From NCBI GenBank assembly GCA_009778265.1, contig WRKA01000118.1:1-5428 (forward strand): a stretch of 5,428 bases of DNA, given 5' to 3'. Made by a program: the position numbers and the translations under genes. This DNA comes from Methanomassiliicoccaceae archaeon (lineage in GTDB: Archaea > Thermoplasmatota > Thermoplasmata > Methanomassiliicoccales > Methanomethylophilaceae). Below are positions 1 to 4,394 of this stretch, in pieces (the stretch's first letter is position 1; each line of letters begins with the position of its first letter). Below the pieces are notes generated by a model. That model had not been told where the DNA came from. It saw nothing but the letters and a program-made list of their open reading frames with translations, and did no database searches.

Positions 1-165
1 GGCGGGATGCCCACATGGAAGTTCGATAAATGCGTGATGTGCCTGTCCTGTCTGCACAGATGTCCCACCTCCGCCATAAATATAAGGAAGTCCGAAAAGA
101 ACGGAAGGTATCTCAACCCCAACGTAATATTCGACCCGCCTCACGAGGGATACCGGACCCTGTGA
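1..165 (+). CDS. EFR1-type flavodoxin/ferredoxin protein, C-terminal end (5' partial)
   Basis: The last 54 codons of a gene that begins before the window, read in frame 1 to a TGA at 163-165. The fragment carries one 4Fe-4S cluster motif, C-x2-C-x2-C-x3-C-P, at window residues 11, 14, 17 and 21, followed by SAINI. After it comes a short tail containing GRYLNPNV. In the EFR1 family (an N-terminal flavodoxin-like domain plus a C-terminal bacterial-type two-cluster ferredoxin) the second cluster is usually preceded by a W-x-x-x-K/D-x-C segment and followed by a tail ending in RYxNPxV, which is what is seen here. Such proteins are cytoplasmic electron carriers of largely unknown partners in anaerobes. 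The flavodoxin half and first cluster would lie upstream and are not visible, so a different ferredoxin-domain protein remains possible. The gene converges with ABCE1, with 18 bp between the two stop codons. Confidence 0.8.
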   Translation, partial: GGMPTWKFDKCVMCLSCLHRCPTSAINIRKSEKNGRYLNPNVIFDPPHEGYRTL

Positions 166-183
166 CCCGTACGGAAAAGAACG

Positions 184-1956
184 TTAATTGGCCGCGTAAT
201 AATATTCGCCGGCGGATTTCTGTTCCCTGTCCAGTCTCGATTCCGGTTTGTTTATCCTGGGTCTCCGGGTATCCGCATCACGTCTGAATGTGATATCGAC
301 GGCCCTCAGGAACCTGTTCATCCCCTCCCTCATCGAGAACGGGCCTTCTCCGGTCCCCTCGTGCCCGGGATCGCCGCCGAACACCATCATAGAATCCGAC
401 ACCATGTCCAGGAAATAGATGTCGTGGTCGACGATCATACCGCTCTTACCGCTTTTCTCCATCATCCTTCTGATGGTCTTAGCGGCATTCATTCTCTGAT
501 TGGAATCCAGATATGCGGAAGGTTCGTCGAATAAGTAGATATCGGCCTCCCTGGCAAGGCACAACGTGATGGCGACCCTCTGTAACTCTCCGCCGGATAA
601 TGTTCTCACGGCCTTTTCCATCAGATGACCGATCCCCAGCGGATTTATCACCTCTCCCTGGAAGAATCCCGACCGCACGGTATCGAACGCCGCCGAATAC
701 AGAAGGTCCTTCACCGTGCCTTCCGTATCGCCGGAGATGTACTGCGGCTTGTATGATACCTTAACCTTTGTGTCTATCTTTCCTTTGTCCGCTTCTATGA
801 CGCCGGCGAGCATCTTCACGAATGTCGTCTTCCCGGTCGCGTTGGGTCCTACGATACCTACGGATTCGCCTATCCGTATATCCCCTCCGTTCACCTTCAT
901 CCTGAATCCTTTGAAATCCTTCTCCAGCGTGTCGTAAGAGAGCAGGGTGCCGGTGTTCCATTCGTTCCTCGGAGGAGAGGACGTGAATTCTATGGGCCTT
1001 TCGCGGAACCGTATGTTCTCTTCCGGAAGATAACCGTCCAGGTAGACGTTTATCGCCGTCCTCACCTGTCTCGGTAACGTGAACACTCCGTACGCTCCCT
1101 CCGTTCCGTAGACGACGTTCACATTATCCGCAAGGAAATCCAATATCGCAAGATCGTGTTCTATGACGACCACTTGTTTCTCCTCGCTCAGTTCTTTGAT
1201 GTGTCTGGCCATCTTCACTCTCTGATAGATGTCCAGATACGATGACGGCTCGTCGAAGAAATAGACGTCGGCATCCTTCATCAGAGTGGCTGCGATCGCC
1301 ACCCTCTGCAATTCTCCGCCGGAGAGTTTGTCCAATCCGCGGTCGAGAACGTCGGTGAGTTCGAACATCTCCGCCGCCTCTTCGACCTTCATTCTTTCTT
1401 GGACCCGCGACAGGAGATCTCTTACCACACCGGTCATGGATTGCGGCAATTTATCGACGTATTGCGGTTTCATCGCCGTCCTGACGTTACTTTTGTACAC
1501 CGAACTGAGATAATCGTAAAGTTCCGTACCGGCGAAATGCTGCAGCACCTCGTCCTTTGAGGGAGGGTCCTGATAGTTGCCGAGGTTCGGTATCTCTATC
1601 CCCGACAGCATCTTTATCGCCGTCGTCTTGCCGATACCGTTCGGTCCCAGTATGCCGGTCACGATCCCTTTCTTAGGGACGGGCAACCGGTACAATCTGA
1701 AGGCGTTCTCTCCGTAGTGATGTACCATCTCCGTTCTCAGTTCATCGGCAAGGCCTATGATCTTTATCGCGCCGAACTGGCATTTGTTGACGCAAATGCC
1801 GCACCCGACGCATAATTCCTCGGAGATTATCGGTTTTCCCTTTTCTCCGATGACGATCGCTTCAACTCCGGTCCTCATCTTCGGGCAGAAGTTGATGCAT
1901 TCTCTGTTGCACTTCCTGTGCTGACATCTGTCCTGAAGGACCGCCGCGATACGCAT
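184..1956 (-). CDS. Ribosome recycling ATPase ABCE1 (RNase L inhibitor homologue, Rli1)
   Basis: A 590-residue soluble twin-ATPase that splits ribosomes into subunits after termination or rescue, working with aRF1 or aPelota (family knowledge). The N-terminal iron-sulfur domain binds two 4Fe-4S clusters: C11, C16, C20, C24 followed by P, and C49, C52, C55, C59. NBD1 has Walker A GPNGIGKTT at 104-112, signature LSGGELQR at 211-218, Walker B ending FDEPSSYLD with catalytic E236, and switch H267. A hinge-like basic stretch lies at 315-324. NBD2 has GPNATGKTT at 370-378, LSGGELQR at 453-460, FDEPSAYLD with E478, and H511. The C-terminus FRRDADTRRPRINKP followed by a tyrosine-rich end is typical, and the length is normal for the family. 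Start: a GTG at 2001 would add 15 residues, but MRIAAVLQDRC matches the usual archaeal N-terminus and AGGTGG lies 4 nt upstream, so the ATG at 1954-1956 is preferred. Small departures: Ala in the NBD2 P-loop where Gly is usual, and Gln after the last cluster cysteine where Pro is usual. It is transcribed away from 2066-2446. Confidence 0.97.
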   Translation of the reverse strand: MRIAAVLQDRCQHRKCNRECINFCPKMRTGVEAIVIGEKGKPIISEELCVGCGICVNKCQFGAIKIIGLADELRTEMVHHYGENAFRLYRLPVPKKGIVTGILGPNGIGKTTAIKMLSGIEIPNLGNYQDPPSKDEVLQHFAGTELYDYLSSVYKSNVRTAMKPQYVDKLPQSMTGVVRDLLSRVQERMKVEEAAEMFELTDVLDRGLDKLSGGELQRVAIAATLMKDADVYFFDEPSSYLDIYQRVKMARHIKELSEEKQVVVIEHDLAILDFLADNVNVVYGTEGAYGVFTLPRQVRTAINVYLDGYLPEENIRFRERPIEFTSSPPRNEWNTGTLLSYDTLEKDFKGFRMKVNGGDIRIGESVGIVGPNATGKTTFVKMLAGVIEADKGKIDTKVKVSYKPQYISGDTEGTVKDLLYSAAFDTVRSGFFQGEVINPLGIGHLMEKAVRTLSGGELQRVAITLCLAREADIYLFDEPSAYLDSNQRMNAAKTIRRMMEKSGKSGMIVDHDIYFLDMVSDSMMVFGGDPGHEGTGEGPFSMREGMNRFLRAVDITFRRDADTRRPRINKPESRLDREQKSAGEYYYAAN

Positions 1957-1960
1957 GCGC

Positions 1961-1966
1961 CCACCT
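1961..1966 (-). promoter_or_regulatory. Shine-Dalgarno site of ABCE1
   Basis: On the minus strand AGGTGG stands 4 nt before the ATG at 1956. AGGTG is complementary to the CACCT core at the 3' end of archaeal 16S rRNA. This site decides the start in favour of 1956 over the GTG at 2001. Confidence 0.6.
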
Positions 1967-1978
1967 ATAAAGAGGTTG

Positions 1979-1987
1979 AATATAAGG
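1979..1987 (-). promoter_or_regulatory. Proximal TATA box of ABCE1
   Basis: On the minus strand CCTTATATT is centred 27 bp upstream of the ABCE1 ATG, preceded by the purine-containing TAAA that could serve as a BRE. Archaeal TATA boxes usually lie 22-27 bp before the transcription start, so this box would yield a leaderless or nearly leaderless mRNA and leave the Shine-Dalgarno site untranscribed. Either this box is not the main one or the Shine-Dalgarno is not needed. Confidence 0.4.
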
Positions 1988-2016
1988 TTTAGGCGGAACA
2001 CCGTCAGACCGGGTTA

Positions 2017-2023
2017 GTATAAC
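2017..2023. promoter_or_regulatory. Possible TATA element in the divergent intergenic region
   Basis: GTATAAC on the plus strand (GTTATAC on the minus strand) is AT-rich and TATA-like in both directions. On the plus strand it would start transcription near 2045, about 20 nt before the ATG at 2066. On the minus strand it would start near 1995, giving ABCE1 a leader of about 40 nt that includes the AGGTGG site. Assignment is by position only. Confidence 0.3.
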
Positions 2024-2065
2024 TGTAATACACTCCTTGATAAAGGATAACGAATTTTTCGTACT

Positions 2066-2446
2066 ATGAACGGCGCAGTAACATCAGGCAGCCTGCTGCT
2101 GGACACGGTTCTGATGATGTCGAACGAAAACCGGAGATCCGGGAACGACCCGAATATAGACCTATTCGATGCAGAGATCCAGGAAAAGATAATGATCAAC
2201 GGAACATCAGAACAGAGAACGTTGATCAAAAAGATCATCAATGACAGTTTTACACATGAAGAACAAAAGGCCATGGTGGAAAAAGGAGGATTGATAATAT
2301 CGGTCGAAGATCTGCCGTTCGATATTGCCGGTATCTATTACGGTAAAGAAGACGGTCTGTTCTACAGGATGCATATAAACACCGTCTGTCTCGATGACGG
2401 AGACAGGATCGAATATCAAGGATCTGGTGATGCCCGAATTCAGTAA
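2066..2446 (+). CDS. Small acidic protein of unknown function; C-terminus probably frameshifted
   Basis: A 126-residue protein, or about 143 if the frame is restored (see 2412-2495). I do not recognise a family. There is no signal peptide, membrane segment, cysteine cluster or nucleotide-binding motif. The middle, residues 31-75, is charged and probably helical. Residues 76-115 look like a compact strand-rich region with GGLIISVEDL, FDIAGIYYGKEDG and LFYRMHINTV. The ATG at 2066 has an in-frame stop upstream at 2048-2050 and no Shine-Dalgarno. Alternative starts are the adjacent ATGs at 2114 and 2117, also without a clear ribosome site. The last nine residues in this frame, from Gln118, are unlike the rest in codon choice. 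Meanwhile frame 3 gives IKDLVMPEF followed by an acidic helix-like end to TAG at 2493-2495, which suggests an indel near 2411-2417. It is divergent from ABCE1 and 80 bp upstream of the helix-turn-helix gene. Confidence 0.6.
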   Translation: MNGAVTSGSLLLDTVLMMSNENRRSGNDPNIDLFDAEIQEKIMINGTSEQRTLIKKIINDSFTHEEQKAMVEKGGLIISVEDLPFDIAGIYYGKEDGLFYRMHINTVCLDDGDRIEYQGSGDARIQ

Positions 2447-2495
2447 GATATCGGCAGAGGATCGCCTGGATGAACTTCTCGATAAAGAAGAATAG
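2394..2495 (+). other. Coding-like frame-3 extension: shifted C-terminus of the preceding gene, or a small overlapping ORF
   Basis: Frame 3 is open from an ATG at 2394 to a TAG at 2493-2495 (33 codons), overlapping the end of the 2066 gene. From Ile at 2415-2417 onward it reads IKDLVMPEFSKISAEDRLDE plus six more residues ending KEE. This is an acidic amphipathic tail with codons like those of the neighbouring genes. The stop falls three bases before the next TATA box, as expected for a true gene end. No ribosome site precedes the ATG at 2394, so an independent small gene is less likely than a frameshifted C-terminus. Openness over 34 codons alone is weak evidence, since about one random frame in five would be open that long. 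Confidence 0.4.
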
Positions 2496-2497
2496 AA

Positions 2498-2506
2498 TTA
2501 AATATT
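2498..2506 (+). promoter_or_regulatory. TATA box of the helix-turn-helix gene (leaderless start)
   Basis: TTAAATATT is centred 25 bp upstream of the ATG at 2527. That is the distance from an archaeal TATA box to the transcription start, so the mRNA should begin at or next to the start codon. No Shine-Dalgarno is present between them, which agrees with leaderless translation. Confidence 0.6.
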
Positions 2507-2507
2507 C

Positions 2508-2523
2508 CTAACACTTTTGTTAG
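2508..2523. promoter_or_regulatory. Perfect inverted repeat between TATA box and start codon, candidate operator
   Basis: CTAACA-CTTT-TGTTAG has perfect 6-bp arms and a 4-bp centre. It begins 2 bp after the TATA box and ends 3 bp before the ATG at 2527. A dimeric regulator bound here would cover the RNA polymerase site without touching the TATA box, a common arrangement for archaeal repressors. If transcription starts at the ATG the repeat is not in the RNA, so it is not a terminator or RNA hairpin for this gene. The downstream gene encodes a helix-turn-helix protein, which makes autoregulation the simplest reading. The binding protein is inferred. Confidence 0.5.
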
Positions 2524-2526
2524 ACT

Positions 2527-2844
2527 ATGGCCGAAACAGATACCATGCAGGGCCTTCAAACCGAAACAAAAAAGAATATGACATGGGCGGAATTCATCGG
2601 CATAGAGAGGTATGCGTATCAGATATATCGCCTTCAGAACGAAGCAGGATTATCGTTCAAGGAGGCTCGCGCCGTGCTCACGCCGCCCCCGTTGATCAAA
2701 TCATTGGCAAAAGAATGGGGGTGCAGTTATGAGAATGTCTGCAACCTCGGCCGGCGCGGACGTCAAAAAGTAAATAGAACGGCTGATGGTGACAGGGATA
2801 AGATAGAGGACCTGATCCCGACAAAGATGAGTTTTGCCGACTGA
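2527..2844 (+). CDS. Small helix-turn-helix protein, putative DNA-binding regulator
   Basis: A 105-residue, cysteine-poor soluble protein. Residues 17-52 are probably helical (TWAEFIGIERYAYQIYRLQNEAGLSFKEARAVL), followed by a PPP break. Residues 55-82, PLIKSLAKEWGC then SYENVCNLGRRGRQKV, have the pattern of a helix-turn-helix resembling sigma-70 region 4 and related domains: a helix with Ala and Leu, a Gly-Cys turn, then a recognition helix rich in Arg and Lys. The tail to residue 105 is charged. I do not recognise the specific family, and the helix-turn-helix call rests on pattern alone. The start at 2527 is supported by a TATA box 25 bp upstream (leaderless). Met7 and Met18 are less likely starts. 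The inverted repeat in its promoter suggests it controls itself. It lies upstream of a MATE exporter on the same strand, but that gene has its own TATA box, so co-transcription is not required. Confidence 0.7.
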   Translation: MAETDTMQGLQTETKKNMTWAEFIGIERYAYQIYRLQNEAGLSFKEARAVLTPPPLIKSLAKEWGCSYENVCNLGRRGRQKVNRTADGDRDKIEDLIPTKMSFAD

Positions 2845-2878
2845 TCCAATTTGTGGTATACTATATCAGGCAAAAGTT

Positions 2879-2888
2879 TCTCCGGAGA
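2879..2888. repeat. Short perfect palindrome upstream of the MATE promoter
   Basis: TCTCCGGAGA is a perfect 10-bp palindrome about 28 bp before the MATE TATA box. A palindrome of this size can occur by chance. It is listed only because it sits in an intergenic region upstream of a transporter that may be regulated. It does not match the CTAACA repeat. Confidence 0.2.
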
Positions 2889-2915
2889 CCAAGGAATGGT
2901 GTTGAATACGCTGCG

Positions 2916-2923
2916 TTTATATT
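2916..2923 (+). promoter_or_regulatory. TATA box of the MATE transporter gene
   Basis: TTTATATT is a near-consensus archaeal TATA element. Transcription should begin near 2942-2946. That is downstream of the ATG at 2934, so it argues against 2934 as the start. It leaves either an in-frame GTG at 2946 (leaderless) or the ATG at 2964 with a leader of about 20 nt. Confidence 0.5.
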
Positions 2924-2963
2924 CACGGGCAATATGGGGATTGACGTGACCGACGAAGGACCG

Positions 2964-4355
2964 ATGACGAAGGACGTGGAGATAATGCTGGGGTCTCCGA
3001 AGAAGGCCGTGATCAAAATGGCCGGCCCCATCACGGTCGCGATATTCGCCTCGTCTATCAACGGTCTCATCGACGCGGCGTGGATATCAGGTCTGGGGCC
3101 GAACGCTCTCTCGGCGATCGGTCTTCTGTTCCCGCTGTTCTTCATAACCGTCGGCGTTTCGAGCGGTATCAGTGTCGGTGCATCCGCGGCGATAGCGAGA
3201 CACATCGGCGCAGGAAGCAAAGATAATGCGGAACGGACCGCCTCCGCGGCACTGACGCTGTCGGTAGTGACGGCCTTGATCTTTTCGGTATCGATGCTTA
3301 TCATCGCCAGGCCGCTGATGATGGTCATCGGGGGCGCCGATGTCATAGACGAGTGCATGGACTATGCCAACGTATTGTTCATCTTCGCAACGGCGTTCTT
3401 CATCAACACGCTGATGTCCTCGTTCTTAAGATCGGAAGGAAGCGCCAGGAGATCGATGATCGTGATGGTGACCAGCGCTCTGCTCAATCTTGTCCTGGAC
3501 CCGATATTCATATACTCGTCGGACGGCATATTCGGCTTCGGGTTAGGCCTGGGGATGGCCGGGGCGGCGCTGGCGACGGCCGTATCGATAATAATTTCGA
3601 CGATACCGGCGTTCTATTGGTTCTTTGTGAAAAAGGACACGTACATCAGACTGAGGGTGGGAAGACCGCATTTCGACAGGGCGATATCGAAGGATATCTT
3701 CCGTGTCGGTATCCCCGCCTCGGTGGAATACGTCGCAATATCCGTGGCCGTTCTGATAATGAACATGATCCTGGTGACAACGGCGTTAGGTACGGAAACG
3801 GTCGCGATATATTCGTCGGGATGGAGGATATTCAACATCGTGATGATCCCGAGTCTCGCGATAGGTGCGGCCGTCGTCCCCATATGCGCGGCCGCGTACG
3901 GCGGAAGGGACGTCGTGAAAGCGAAACAGGCGTTCATGTATTCGCTGAGGATATCGACGATAACGATGACCGCCCTCGCCGTACTGCTCTATATCGGGGC
4001 GGACATAATGTCCAGGATGTTCACCTACACGGACGATATGGAACATCTGCACGGCGAGATCACCCAGTTCATTCGCATATCCTGTATCTTCCTGCCGTTC
4101 GTCGGGTTCGGTATAATGTCCTCGTCACTGTTCCAATCGTTCGGTATGGGGACGAAAGCGTTAATATCCACAACGTTCAGGAATTTTGTAAGCATTCCCG
4201 TCGCATTCGTCATAAGCCTGAACGGCACGCTGGTCGACATCTGGTGGGGAACCGCGTTCATGGAGATAATCGGACCGGCGGTCGTGCTTGTCTGGTGTCT
4301 GCTTATCCTGAGAATGCTGGTCAGAAGGGAAGCGCCGGGACCGGCGCGGACATAA
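2964..4355 (+). CDS. MATE-family multidrug/metabolite efflux transporter
   Basis: A 463-residue integral membrane protein. MATE transporters use a Na+ or H+ gradient to export cationic drugs or metabolites through a two-lobed 12-helix fold. Twelve hydrophobic segments are visible, roughly at 18-40, 49-70, 93-116, 133-155, 163-184, 196-221, 247-270, 277-300, 325-347, 365-390, 400-420 and 430-452. Family features include SSINGLIDAAWISGLG in helix 1, the RSEGSARRSM loop at 156-164 and LNLVLDPIFIY at 174-184. The second lobe repeats the pattern from about 238. The length is normal for the family. Start: the frame is open back to a GTG at 2853. ATGs at 2934 and 2964 and a GTG at 2946 are all possible. 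I chose 2964 because MTKDVEIMLGSPKKA is the usual family N-terminus and the TATA box at 2916-2923 puts the transcript start after 2934. The substrate cannot be read from sequence. The upstream helix-turn-helix protein may regulate it (inference). Confidence 0.93.
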   Translation: MTKDVEIMLGSPKKAVIKMAGPITVAIFASSINGLIDAAWISGLGPNALSAIGLLFPLFFITVGVSSGISVGASAAIARHIGAGSKDNAERTASAALTLSVVTALIFSVSMLIIARPLMMVIGGADVIDECMDYANVLFIFATAFFINTLMSSFLRSEGSARRSMIVMVTSALLNLVLDPIFIYSSDGIFGFGLGLGMAGAALATAVSIIISTIPAFYWFFVKKDTYIRLRVGRPHFDRAISKDIFRVGIPASVEYVAISVAVLIMNMILVTTALGTETVAIYSSGWRIFNIVMIPSLAIGAAVVPICAAAYGGRDVVKAKQAFMYSLRISTITMTALAVLLYIGADIMSRMFTYTDDMEHLHGEITQFIRISCIFLPFVGFGIMSSSLFQSFGMGTKALISTTFRNFVSIPVAFVISLNGTLVDIWWGTAFMEIIGPAVVLVWCLLILRMLVRREAPGPART

Positions 4356-4358
4356 TGT

Positions 4359-4369
4359 TTCATATATTC
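4359..4369 (+). promoter_or_regulatory. TATA-like box of metG
   Basis: TTCATATATTC lies in the 39-bp gap between the MATE stop and the metG ATG, centred about 30 bp before the ATG at 4395. It would start transcription near 4390, giving a leader of at most a few bases. It suggests metG has its own promoter rather than depending on read-through from the exporter gene. Confidence 0.4.
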
Positions 4370-4382
4370 GCGATTCATCATC

Positions 4383-4391
4383 GGAATGATC
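4383..4391 (+). promoter_or_regulatory. Weak Shine-Dalgarno-like site of metG
   Basis: GGAATGATC resembles the ideal archaeal GGAGGTGATC with one base missing and one changed, and it ends 3 nt before the ATG at 4395. It would work only on transcripts that begin upstream, such as read-through from the MATE gene. Confidence 0.3.
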
Positions 4392-4394
4392 TAA

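Noticed and set aside
30..287. An 85-codon plus-strand open frame across the ferredoxin end and the ABCE1 end
   Set aside because: It is a different frame of the ferredoxin tail running into the antisense of ABCE1. It is Arg/Pro-rich with no domain.
2014..2274. An 86-codon hydrophobic open frame on the minus strand opposite the 2066 gene
   Set aside because: Its hydrophobic appearance is the expected antisense reading of an acidic, Asp/Glu-rich protein. It has no supporting promoter or ribosome site.
2508..2523. Inverted repeat read as a transcription terminator of the 2066 gene
   Set aside because: The arms are only 6 bp and AT-rich, no T-run follows, and its placement between a TATA box and a start codon fits an operator better.
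2066..2844. Toxin-antitoxin pair formed by the two small genes
   Set aside because: Size and adjacency fit, but neither protein shows a toxin fold or motif I can recognise. The genes do not overlap, and the second has its own leaderless promoter.
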